Below are positions 1 to 6,135 of a stretch of DNA of 7,221 bases, piece after piece (the stretch's first letter is position 1; every line of letters starts with the position of its first letter). Source of the DNA: Methylotetracoccus sp. (GTDB lineage Bacteria > Pseudomonadota > Gammaproteobacteria > Methylococcales > Methylococcaceae); NCBI GenBank assembly GCA_025458755.1, contig JALORT010000154.1, positions 1 to 7,221 of the forward strand. Reading direction: 5' to 3'. The notes beneath the pieces are model-generated. The model was not told where the DNA came from and did not search any database. It worked only from the letters and a program-made list of their open reading frames with translations. The translations under genes were made by a program, and so were the position numbers.

Positions 1-144
1 GAAGACGTCATGGAACCACAGGGCTTCCATGCGCGCTCGCTGGTCAACGGCATTTCGAGGCAGGCTTTCATAGCGGCCGATGGCCCAATCCAACAATAAG
101 GGATCGTCGAGCTTGCCCGCGGCTGCAGCAATCAAGTCAGGCAT
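1..144 (-). CDS. Unrecognised protein, N-terminal part only (runs off left edge)
   Basis: This minus-strand frame is open from a stop at 187-189 to the left edge. The first ATG is at 144-142 and gives 48 codons. The protein begins MPDLIAAAAGKLDD and continues with DWAIGRYESLP, then QRARMEALWFHDVF, an acidic and aromatic composition that reads as real soluble protein. I do not recognise the family and see no signal peptide. A GGCGAG sits about eight bases before an in-frame TTG at 162-160, so the true start could be that TTG, six codons earlier. It lies on the same strand as the SagB-like gene, 288 bases downstream of that gene's stop. In that gap (145-432) I see no convincing gene or terminator. 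Confidence 0.45.
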   Translation of the reverse strand, partial: MPDLIAAAAGKLDDPLLLDWAIGRYESLPRNAVDQRARMEALWFHDVF

Positions 145-432
145 GATGGGTGCGCAAATCAAATGTAGAAGCTCGCCGTGCCCATGTCATGGAAGGCACC
201 GCGAGCGTGAACGAATCGACCTTAAGCGATCCGGGCGAATGTCCGCAAAGGTACCGAGAAGACAGGATTTGGGCAACGGCTTTCCTCGCGCGCCGTTCAC
301 CAGTCGCGGAATTGCCGGGGGCACCGTCGGTACGCACGAGGGGCGGTCCGGCGCTACAGCTGCGATCCACGTAGATTGCACCCGATGACCGGAATTCTGC
401 GAGGTTGGCGAGCTCGACCCAGTGCTGCTGTC

Positions 433-1110
433 TCATCCAGGTTTGCCCAAGGGAATCAACAGCAGCGGATCTTCTTCGCTGCGCGCCAGGAGACGCCGGA
501 CGTCGCGGTCCGAAAAAGCGCCGACCACGGTGGTGCCGAGACCGAGGGCGACGGCTTGAAGGCACACGTTTTCCGCCGCGTGTCCGGCCTCGATGTGGAC
601 GTAGCGCTGACCCCAGTCACCGTACTTAGCGCTGGTTCGCGGGAGCACGGCCGAGATCACGACAATCGCGGGGGCTTCGCCGATCCAATGTTGCCGCAGG
701 GCGATCTCGCCGAGTTCACGCCGCCGGTCGCCTACGGCAATTCGGACCAACTGGTGCCGCTGCGGCGCGTAGTAGTAAATCGCGGCGGGCAAGGCCGCGA
801 TGTTCCCGGCGACCAGATAAATCTCCAGAGGGTAGAGCGCTCCGGCCGATGGCGCGGTGCGCTGTACTTCGGCATGCGTGGTGCCTTGCGCTGCCCACAG
901 CAATTGACCGACGGCTTCCAGGCCCAGCGCTGCGTCCGAGAATGCTCGGACCGATCGGCGGCGAGCCAAGGTCTCCTCGATCGACACCGAACCCGTCAGC
1001 CGAGGCTGCGGCAGCGGGACGATCTCACCTGCCGCATCCGTCATCGCTCTGGGTCCAGGCGAAGCCGACGCTGCCGCCAACACAAGGATCAAGCGTCGAA
1101 ACACCTTCAT
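433..1110 (-). CDS. SagB/ThcOx-family nitroreductase-fold FMN dehydrogenase, probably exported
   Basis: The 225-residue product matches the SagB/ThcOx branch of the nitroreductase superfamily, whose members are FMN-dependent oxidases or dehydrogenases. Visible hallmarks are the basic RRRSVRAF segment near residues 50-57, LLWAAQG at 70-76, and the FMN-site segment TAPSAGALYPLEIY at 85-98. Near residues 173-199 a helix reads IEAGHAAENV and is followed by GLGTTVVGAF, and the tail is LLLIPLGKP. The first 22 residues (two Arg, then LILVLAAASAS) look like a Sec signal peptide, so the enzyme may act in the periplasm. SagB proper oxidises azolines during azole-peptide maturation, but no cyclodehydratase or precursor peptide is visible here, so the substrate is unknown. 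The ATG at 1110-1108 has only a weak GGA upstream. The C-terminus is complete. The family call is firm; the physiological role is not. Confidence 0.85.
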   Translation of the reverse strand: MKVFRRLILVLAAASASPGPRAMTDAAGEIVPLPQPRLTGSVSIEETLARRRSVRAFSDAALGLEAVGQLLWAAQGTTHAEVQRTAPSAGALYPLEIYLVAGNIAALPAAIYYYAPQRHQLVRIAVGDRRRELGEIALRQHWIGEAPAIVVISAVLPRTSAKYGDWGQRYVHIEAGHAAENVCLQAVALGLGTTVVGAFSDRDVRRLLARSEEDPLLLIPLGKPG

Positions 1111-1322
1111 AGTGTCCGCAGATCAAAGGCATCGGGTTGAGGGCGGCGGCGAGTCCGGCAGTGTGCGTCATGCTCTGCGTCCGGCTTTGCGCGCATACAC
1201 AGACGCACCCCGCACACCGGCACGTTCGATCTTGCCTCATCGGCCGCTTTCGGTCGAGCCTCCACCCGCTCGGTCCGACGGAATGCGCCGAACTAATGGG
1301 CCGGGGTGAGGTCACCAACCAT

Positions 1323-1337
1323 GGGTCAGACTGACCC
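1323..1337. repeat. Perfect hyphenated inverted repeat GGGTCAG-A-CTGACCC
   Basis: Two 7-base arms are exact reverse complements around one central A. The repeat lies 3 bases before a GTG that opens the transposase-like fragment. It could be an operator or part of an old insertion-sequence end. I see no second copy in the window. Confidence 0.5.
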
Positions 1338-1340
1338 GGA

Positions 1341-1530
1341 GTGAAACGCATGGCGGAACGGTGCTCGGACAGTGAGCCGCGATTGACGCCGAGCCGGAGT
1401 TTGGAAGCGCGGCTGCGTGATCATCCGGAGCTCAGAGCCAAGGTGGAGCGGCTATCGGGGCTGGTCGAGAACGCGGCGGGCGTAGGGAGAAGGCGGTGGA
1501 GGCGGCTGTGACTGTTGGCCTCAACAAGAG
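1341..1530 (+). pseudogene. ISKra4-type transposase remnant, N-terminal region
   Basis: From GTG at 1341 (ATG at 1350) the plus frame reads SLEARLRDHPELRAKVERL and then SGLVENAAG, stopping at TGA 1509-1511. From memory, this matches the conserved N-terminal segment of ISKra4-family transposases (pattern LEARL..HP.L...VE.LL..VENA.GD.EKA.EAE). Just after VENAAG the expected continuation appears in another frame as REKAVEAA, which implies a small frameshifting indel near 1482-1490. Nothing recognisable follows, so more than 80% of the expected transposase is missing. The element is dead. I see no terminal repeats or target duplication that would set its boundaries. The family assignment rests on motif memory rather than a search. 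Confidence 0.5.
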
Positions 1531-1957
1531 AACACGTAACACCCGACGACAGAGGCGGCAACGGCTAGGCTCGGTCTACGGTACTCGGAAGCCGACTCTC
1601 TACTCTGCCCACTGGCCTCGTAAGCGAGGACCAGAATCCCGTTGAGCGGGGGCGCCGGCCACACCGTGCCGTGGCAGGCGGCGCGCAACGCGCCTGGTTG
1701 GATACGGTGCTGAGGATCGAGCGCAGCGTTTGCAGACCCGTTTCCGTTCGTGCGAACCGGCTTAGCCAAGAGGCCGACCTGACGGCCTGTTCCACATCCA
1801 GCATCTGCGTGCCCAGCATGAGCGGTTCGGAAGCGAATCTCACCTCGCCCGCCGGCGACGTCAGTAACGCCTTGCTGATCCTTGTCATTCGGCCAATCTG
1901 TGTAACGACGTCCCTCAAGCTGTCGACATCGCGTTTTCCAGACTCACGCGGCGCATG
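1521..1957 (-). pseudogene. Possible decayed coding stretch, unrecognised
   Basis: A minus-strand frame is open from 1957 to 1565. It contains protein-like text such as LRDVVTQIGRMTRISKALL, SPAGEVRFASEPLM and SASWLSRFARTETGLQTL, with mostly G or C at third codon positions. Near 1690-1700 coding character seems to move to another minus frame (ALRAACHGTVWPAPPLNG, then ILVLAYEASGQ), which runs to TGA at 1523-1521. A single frameshift would join the two. No ATG with a ribosome binding site opens the frame; the candidates are a TTG at 1918 and internal ATGs. I do not recognise the family, and it may be no more than a chance ORF in GC-rich DNA. Confidence 0.25.
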
Positions 1958-2029
1958 TTATTCAACCGCGACGTAAATTCCCCGCGCTCCTGCACCCGCC
2001 ACCCCATTCGCGACTGGCAAGCAACACCG

Positions 2030-2060
2030 TGCCGAGGCCAACGCGCCGTGCGCCTCGGCA
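2030..2060 (-). terminator. GC-rich hairpin downstream of peroxidase gene
   Basis: TGCCGAGGC and GCCTCGGCA form a perfect 9-bp stem around a 13-base loop. It begins 28 bases after the peroxidase stop codon on the minus strand. No T-run follows, so it is not a classical intrinsic terminator. It could still end or stabilise the 3' end of the minus-strand transcript. Confidence 0.4.
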
Positions 2061-2088
2061 GAAACGACCCGGGATCTACGGCGGCGCC

Positions 2089-4179
2089 TTAATTCTTCAA
2101 ATAATCGACGAACGGCTTGATCGGACCGAGTTGGGCGCTGCGGCCGTTCTTGCCGATCGCCGGCAGATGCAGAAACGCATCGGCAGCGTAGCTTGGGCCA
2201 GGCGACACAGGTTGCTGGTGGCCGTGTGGGATCAGCAGCTCGGGGTGGTCGAATGGCGCCCTTTCCCACCGCACCCGCTCATCGGTCAACGTCTTCAGGA
2301 AGGCCAGCAGATCGGACTTGTCTTGCTCGGAAAGCCCCAGAGGAAACACCAGCGTTCCGACATGGTGCGGATTGTCGGCGTTACCGCCGCGGTTGTAGAA
2401 AGCCAGCACCTCCTCAAGTGATTTCATGCCGCCGTCGTGCATATACGGCCCGGTCAGCTCGACGTTGCGTAACGAAGGGACCTTGAACGCCGCCTTGACG
2501 CCGACAGGCAGCATCCCACCGTTCGGCTTGGCGAGTTCGCGCTGCACGGTGGCGGGTGACGGCACCTTCGACATGCGTTCGTAGCCATTGCAATACCCGT
2601 CGCCTTTCGGATCGGTAATCAGATCGCTCGCCGGCATATCGGATGCAAACGGCATGTCCATCTTACAGGCGACGACCTTGATGGGGTCGCGCATTCGCTG
2701 CGAAGGATCGGCCAGAGTATTCAGATACTGGCTGGCAAAGGACAACGGATTGCCGAACGGATCGGTACCACCCAGACCCACATCGTATTCAGTGGGCGCG
2801 ACACTGGTGACATTGAATCCCGTATCGAGCAAGGTCCTCGCCACGCCGACACCGTCGCTGTCCTCGCCGATGCCGGAGCGATTCACCATGTTGTAAAACT
2901 TCACCGACTTCGCCGTGTACACGGATGGATGGGCTGCCGACGACAGCGTCGGACCAGTGTGGCAGATGAAGCAGTGGGCATCCAAGAAAACCTGCAATCC
3001 CCTCTTCTGCTGGTCGTTAAACGCGACCGGAAAGTTAGCCGCGTCCCGCTCACCATCGAACGGGGTCTGATCCGAAATCAGCGTTTCCTCGTAGACTTGA
3101 ATGGCCAAACCGAAGAAGAAAGCAAAATTGGCTTCCATGTGCGTGTACGGCGCCGCTCCGGAACCAGGTGATCCGAAGTTCCCCGTCCCCGACCAAAAAC
3201 GGTCAGCAAAAGCGCGCTGGATCAGCTCGCCGTAAGTCGTGCGCAGCCCTCGTCCCGAGTCCTCCCGCAGCCCCGCCAGCACACTGTCTTCCGGATGCAC
3301 AGCCTGGTCTTCCAACGGTTTACGACCGATCAGCTTCCGGCCCAGGGCATGAAACGTGCGAGACACGCAGGACATCTCCCGCGTGTCCAGCGGCGGTGCA
3401 ACCGCCTGCGACGCGAGGGAAGCGTTCTTCAAGAAATAGCGCCGCTTGGTCGTCTGACCGCTCCTGGTGATCCACACACCGGCGCTCGGATCGCGGGCTC
3501 CGAATGCAGATTCACCGTTGAAGAGATTGTTGGCACGCCCATCCCAGAACTGGCGGAAGTTGTAGGCCGCATTGATCACCGATGGCGCATTGCGAACCGT
3601 GACTTGACGGGTATTCTTCGTCCCGACATGAAAAATGTTGTCAGTCACGGGATCGCACTGCTCGATGGCTTCGGCCGTCGCGTCGGCGCCAGCGAATTGC
3701 CGCAAGAAGGCTCCCGAGGACGACACCACGTCATCGGTATCGAAAATAACCGTGGAGAATTTGTCGATCGGGTCGGCGAATTGCCGGAACGGGAAATCGC
3801 TTCGCCGAAGTTCGTAGTCCGGTCCGCCGCGCGCACCGGACGCCGTGATCTCGAACGTGCCGGCTGTTGCGGCGCCCACATGCAGCGTGCCGGGGTCGAG
3901 CTGATTCCGCGTGCGGCGGTCCGCCCCCGCATGAAAATGGCAACTGGCGCAGGCAATCCCATCGCTGCCGACGTTGGCATCCCAGAACAGAGCTTTGCCC
4001 AGCTGGATCGCCGCCTCCTTGTCGGCGATCACCGGGCTGCTGCCACCGAAGAGCTTCGGGGTCGGAGGTATCGGCACGTCGCGCAAAGGATTCGGCGGCG
4101 TGCCATGGGCGAACACCCCCTGAGGCAGCGCCAGCAGAACCATCAGGGAGAAAGCAAGTCGTGAAGGAATAGCCAACAT
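2089..4179 (-). CDS. Large diheme cytochrome c peroxidase / MauG-family protein (SACCP- or CorB-like)
   Basis: The 696-residue product is a CcpA/MauG-type diheme protein, exported to the periplasm or cell surface. A signal peptide (MLAIPSRLAFSLMVLLALPQGVFA) is followed by heme site 1, CASCH at 77-81, with HAGADRRTRNQ beside it. The family signature NAAYNFRQFWDGRA ends at 216, heme site 2 is CFICH at 403-407, and YMHDGGMKSLEEVLAFY begins near 579. Classical CcpA/MauG proteins are about 330-400 residues with hemes about 146 residues apart. Here they are about 326 apart, so there is a large insertion between the domains. I chose ATG 4179 because it opens the signal peptide; a GTG at 4221 adds 14 unlikely residues. 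Expected chemistry is peroxide reduction or oxidative protein modification. It follows the small Trp/His-rich exported protein by 90 bases on the same strand, as in the methanotroph MopE-SACCP and CorA-CorB pairs. Family firm, subtype inferred. Confidence 0.88.
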   Translation of the reverse strand: MLAIPSRLAFSLMVLLALPQGVFAHGTPPNPLRDVPIPPTPKLFGGSSPVIADKEAAIQLGKALFWDANVGSDGIACASCHFHAGADRRTRNQLDPGTLHVGAATAGTFEITASGARGGPDYELRRSDFPFRQFADPIDKFSTVIFDTDDVVSSSGAFLRQFAGADATAEAIEQCDPVTDNIFHVGTKNTRQVTVRNAPSVINAAYNFRQFWDGRANNLFNGESAFGARDPSAGVWITRSGQTTKRRYFLKNASLASQAVAPPLDTREMSCVSRTFHALGRKLIGRKPLEDQAVHPEDSVLAGLREDSGRGLRTTYGELIQRAFADRFWSGTGNFGSPGSGAAPYTHMEANFAFFFGLAIQVYEETLISDQTPFDGERDAANFPVAFNDQQKRGLQVFLDAHCFICHTGPTLSSAAHPSVYTAKSVKFYNMVNRSGIGEDSDGVGVARTLLDTGFNVTSVAPTEYDVGLGGTDPFGNPLSFASQYLNTLADPSQRMRDPIKVVACKMDMPFASDMPASDLITDPKGDGYCNGYERMSKVPSPATVQRELAKPNGGMLPVGVKAAFKVPSLRNVELTGPYMHDGGMKSLEEVLAFYNRGGNADNPHHVGTLVFPLGLSEQDKSDLLAFLKTLTDERVRWERAPFDHPELLIPHGHQQPVSPGPSYAADAFLHLPAIGKNGRSAQLGPIKPFVDYLKN

Positions 4180-4246
4180 GGTGAGAGCGTCTGATTCTGA
4201 ACGTGGAGCAGGCCGGCGCACGCTCCCTGTCGCGCCCCCTGCCGAA

Positions 4247-4262
4247 CGGGCATTGTAGCCCG
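4247..4262 (-). promoter_or_regulatory. Inverted repeat with TACAAT in its loop, between the two paired genes
   Basis: CGGGC and GCCCG form a 5-bp stem around a 6-base loop, 8 bases past the stop of the upstream small gene. On the minus strand the loop reads TACAAT, a good -10 match, but no convincing -35 lies 16-18 bases before it. It may be an intercistronic hairpin or a weak secondary promoter for the peroxidase. Confidence 0.25.
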
Positions 4263-4269
4263 ATGAAAA

Positions 4270-4965
4270 TCAAAAACCCGTCACGGAGACCTCGACGGGG
4301 TATTTCACACCCGCGGCAGCACCCGAATTAATGGGCGGCTCGGGATTGAATCCCCCGACCACGCACTGGTAAACACCGCTGACCTGGGGCACAAAGGAGA
4401 TTTCCACCTTGCCTTCCTGTCCGTCGAGAATGCCCACCAGGTTGCCCTGTTGGTACTGCTCCGTCATCTGCTGCGACGTCAAGCCGTCGCGGTCGTAGGC
4501 ATTCTTGATGAAATACATCTTCATCTGACCCAGCGGCTGCTTGGTCACCTCGTCCACCGCATAGGGATCGACGATGTCCTCCCACTGGTTGTAGAAGTGG
4601 CTGTAGGCATAATCGGTGCTGACCAGGCCTTCCCGCTGCGGCCGGTGCCAGCAGGCGATCGCCGGGTGCAGGACCTTCTCACCATTGAATTCATCAGTTG
4701 CCGTGGCGGTGATGCGGTACTGCTGCCCGTGTTGCAGCTTCATATGCATCCAGGCCGAGTGGTGGGTCCAACCCTTGTAGCCCATGGTCAGGTTGTAAAA
4801 CGAGTCGCCCCGGACCATCAAAGTCTGCGCAGGATTGGCCGCCGAGAACTCAGAGTTGTCGCCTTTGATCGCGGTCACTTCCGCCGCGGTGGCGCTCAGC
4901 GAGGAGACCGCGCTGACACCTGCGAGACTCAGCGCCACGCCCAGTTTTTTGAAATTCATCTTCAT
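4270..4965 (-). CDS. Exported Trp/His-rich protein, candidate CorA/MopE-type copper-binding partner of the peroxidase
   Basis: The 231-residue product has a clear Sec signal peptide (residues 1-28, ending SATAA before EVT). The mature part is rich in aromatic, His and Met residues: GYKGWTHHSAWMHMKLQHG at 62-80, HPAIACWHRP at 100-109, and YAYSHFYNQWEDI at 119-131. The C-terminal part reads LDGQEGKVEISF and then GVYQCVVGGFNPEPP, typical of a secreted beta-sandwich. CorA of Methylomicrobium and the C-terminal part of Methylococcus MopE are copper-repressible surface proteins that bind Cu(I) through two His and a Trp-derived kynurenine, and each sits beside a MauG-like peroxidase gene. Composition, size, export and neighbour all fit that model, but I recall the family rather than having aligned it. 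GGAGAG with good spacing selects ATG 4965. Upstream in-frame codons, which run into the direct repeat, are not counted. Transcription probably starts in the AT-rich 4966-5040 segment. Confidence 0.55.
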   Translation of the reverse strand: MKMNFKKLGVALSLAGVSAVSSLSATAAEVTAIKGDNSEFSAANPAQTLMVRGDSFYNLTMGYKGWTHHSAWMHMKLQHGQQYRITATATDEFNGEKVLHPAIACWHRPQREGLVSTDYAYSHFYNQWEDIVDPYAVDEVTKQPLGQMKMYFIKNAYDRDGLTSQQMTEQYQQGNLVGILDGQEGKVEISFVPQVSGVYQCVVGGFNPEPPINSGAAAGVKYPVEVSVTGF

Positions 4966-4969
4966 ATTT

Positions 4970-4975
4970 CTCTCC
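4970..4975 (-). promoter_or_regulatory. Shine-Dalgarno GGAGAG fixing the start of the Trp/His-rich protein
   Basis: On the minus strand GGAG lies 6 bases before ATG 4965. Earlier in-frame ATGs (4983 and the ORF head at 5106) lack such a site, and the latter lies in repeat DNA. Confidence 0.7.
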
Positions 4976-5041
4976 GTCTTCATCGAATATTTACCCTGTA
5001 AGCCGCTAAGATATTGTTTTTGAATGAAATACATATTCCTT

Positions 5042-5227
5042 GGGGGCCACCCTCGAAGCCGAGGGTCAACGATGGCCGGGACGGTCCCTCGCCTTGGCCC
5101 GCGCACTCAAACACGGGAATGTTTCAGCGTGCTATGGCGCGCCATTTTTCGCTCATAGTGACGCCGAGAAACCTGAATCCCAGAGCAGCCATGCCAAACG
5201 CAGCGGTCTGCCGAACCCGGCAGCCCC
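5042..5227 (+). repeat. Long direct repeat, copy 1 (about 186 bp)
   Basis: This segment is an imperfect direct copy of 5734-5910, about three-quarters to four-fifths identical by eye. One 10-base insertion relative to copy 2 lies near 5092-5102. Shared blocks include GATGGCCGGGACGG, TATGGCGCGCCA and GCAGCGGTCTGCCGAACC. Conserved structure includes a perfect ACCCTCG/CGAGGGT stem (5049-5066) and the 12-base palindrome ATGGCGCGCCAT (5134-5145). The ends are weakly inverted (7 of 9). It begins exactly after the stop of the small secreted-protein gene and ends before the AT-rich leader of the next gene. No coding potential is evident. Confidence 0.85.
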
Positions 5228-5620
5228 TCATGGCTCAGGCTTTACGATCGAGAAAGACCCGGTGTCATCCGTAGAGTCGTTGTAGGTTCCAACGACGGTG
5301 TCTCTGCTCTGCGAAAGCATGCCGATGGCGTTGGCCGTGGTGAAGTCCTCGAAGTTAAGCGTGAAGGTAGCGATACAATCAGGTCCAACCGCCGCCCTTC
5401 CCGAATCGATAGACTTTGCTTCGAAACTGAGAGAATCGTAGCAAGCCCCGCTGACAGAACCTCCCGGGGCAACCGCTACCAGGCAGGCCGAGGCGTGAGC
5501 GTAGACGGACGAGGCCAGCGATCCACCCCACGTTCCGGTTAGATTGCTCTGCTGACAGATCCCGTGCGCCTGGGTTGCAGCCAGCACGAGGCAGGCAGTA
5601 GCCAACACTTTCGATTTCAT
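5228..5620 (-). CDS. Small secreted protein with four mature cysteines, unknown function
   Basis: The 130-residue product begins with a signal peptide (MKSKVLATACLVLAATQA). The mature part starts near ICQQSNLTGTWGG and has Cys at 22, 46, 60 and 82, enough for two disulfides. It is rich in Gly, Ser, Thr and Ala with alternating hydrophobic stretches (CIATFTLNFEDF, TVVGTYNDS, TGSFSIVK), which suggests a small beta-barrel or sandwich. The NLTGTW opening recalls small lipocalin-like secreted proteins, but I do not assign a family. There is no lipobox. GGAG 6 bases before ATG 5620 fixes the start; the longer frame from 5662 is disfavoured. The gene lies precisely between two copies of a direct repeat, its stop codon abutting copy 1, which suggests it moved or was duplicated as a unit with the repeat. 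Confidence 0.7.
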   Translation of the reverse strand: MKSKVLATACLVLAATQAHGICQQSNLTGTWGGSLASSVYAHASACLVAVAPGGSVSGACYDSLSFEAKSIDSGRAAVGPDCIATFTLNFEDFTTANAIGMLSQSRDTVVGTYNDSTDDTGSFSIVKPEP

Positions 5621-5626
5621 TGGTAT

Positions 5627-5630
5627 CTCC
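5627..5630 (-). promoter_or_regulatory. Shine-Dalgarno GGAG for the small secreted protein
   Basis: On the minus strand GGAG is followed by six bases and then ATG 5620. It selects this start over the in-frame codons farther upstream. Confidence 0.65.
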
Positions 5631-5660
5631 ATTGATCTGAGGAAAAAACATAACGTTACC

Positions 5661-5688
5661 AACTGTCAGGACCCCACGTCGGACAGTT
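5661..5688. repeat. Inverted repeat AACTGTC-14-GACAGTT in the upstream region of the secreted-protein gene
   Basis: Two perfect 7-base arms are centred 21 bases apart, 40-70 bases before the start codon. Two helical turns between half-sites would suit a dimeric regulator. In RNA it would be a 7-bp stem with a 14-base loop. No clear -35/-10 pair is visible next to it. Confidence 0.4.
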
Positions 5689-5733
5689 TTTGCGAACACT
5701 TAACACGTTGCTTTGACTGCAATGCACACGCCC

Positions 5734-5910
5734 GGGGTGGCACCCTCGAGTCCGAGGGTAGTGATGGCCGGGACGGCCCCTCGCAGACAAAACAAGGGAA
5801 TTTTTCAGGGCGTTATGGCGCGCCACATCCCGCTCACAACTGACGCCGAAAAAGGTGACCCAGAGCAGTCATGCCGAGAACGCAGCGGTCTGCCGAACCA
5901 GGCAGCCCCC
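5734..5910 (+). repeat. Long direct repeat, copy 2 (about 177 bp)
   Basis: This is the second copy of the 5042-5227 repeat, in the same orientation. The hairpin stem ACCCTCG/CGAGGGT (5742-5759) is identical, but its loop differs (AGTC here, AAGC in copy 1). The palindrome is nearly kept, ending CAC instead of CAT. Copy 2 ends in GGCAGCCCCC where copy 1 ends in GGCAGCCCC. It lies just upstream of the promoter region of the secreted-protein gene. Confidence 0.85.
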
Positions 5911-5935
5911 TGATGCCGCCCACCTCGCCCCAGGA

Positions 5936-5978
5936 CTGCATCGTCTCTGAGAGCAGCCTGCATCGTCTCTGAGAGCAG
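5936..5978 (+). repeat. Two-copy tandem repeat, 21-base unit at 22-base period
   Basis: CTGCATCGTCTCTGAGAGCAG occurs at 5936-5956 and exactly again at 5958-5978 with one C between. The unit is partly self-complementary (CTCT-G-AGAG). It is probably a recent slippage duplication. Confidence 0.85.
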
Positions 5979-6135
5979 CGACGCCACCGAGAACTTGAAC
6001 ACAAGATCCATACCAACATTGTTTGTTCATAAAGACAACCACTTACAAATGCCATCACAATCCGGCTGAGGCTTATGCCGCAAACGGCTGCGGGATTTCA
6101 CGCACTTCCGAAGAAAACATCTCGCCAACGACCGA

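Larger units (their letters stand above)
1111..2088. other. Gene-poor interval with decayed elements
   Basis: About 980 bases separate the SagB-like gene from the 3' end of the peroxidase gene. I find no intact gene. Supported contents are a 15-base inverted repeat (1323-1337), an ISKra4-type transposase fragment on the plus strand (1341-1530), a frame-interrupted coding-like stretch on the minus strand (1521-1957) and a 9-bp-stem hairpin (2030-2060). Positions 1111-1320 should hold the minus-strand promoter of the SagB-like gene, but I cannot pick out convincing -35 and -10 boxes. Confidence 0.6.

Noticed and set aside
376..1140. Long plus-strand ORF opposite the SagB-like gene
   Set aside because: It is the antisense shadow of a clear nitroreductase-family gene; its translation is Arg-rich with no recognisable motifs.
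3295..4164. 289-codon plus-strand ORF opposite the peroxidase
   Set aside because: It lies wholly inside the diheme peroxidase gene on the other strand and shows no domain-like text.
4180..4221. GTG start at 4221 for the peroxidase
   Set aside because: It would put 14 polar residues before a good signal peptide, and its purine stretch is only one or two bases from the codon.
4966..5106. N-terminal extension of the Trp/His-rich protein to the upstream start at 5106
   Set aside because: The extra residues come partly from direct-repeat copy 1 and would bury the signal peptide; GGAGAG clearly marks the start at 4965.
5042..5910. Integron gene cassette with attC sites flanking the secreted-protein gene
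   Set aside because: Same-orientation repeats after a stop codon look cassette-like. However, the repeats are longer than typical attC sites, lack recognisable RYYYAAC/GTTRRRY core boxes at their ends, and no integrase is present.
5713..5913. 66-codon plus-strand ORF in repeat copy 2
   Set aside because: The corresponding reading frame is not kept open in copy 1, and the conserved features are hairpins rather than codons.
5936..5978. CRISPR-like repeat
   Set aside because: There are only two units with a single base between them and no spacers or cas genes.
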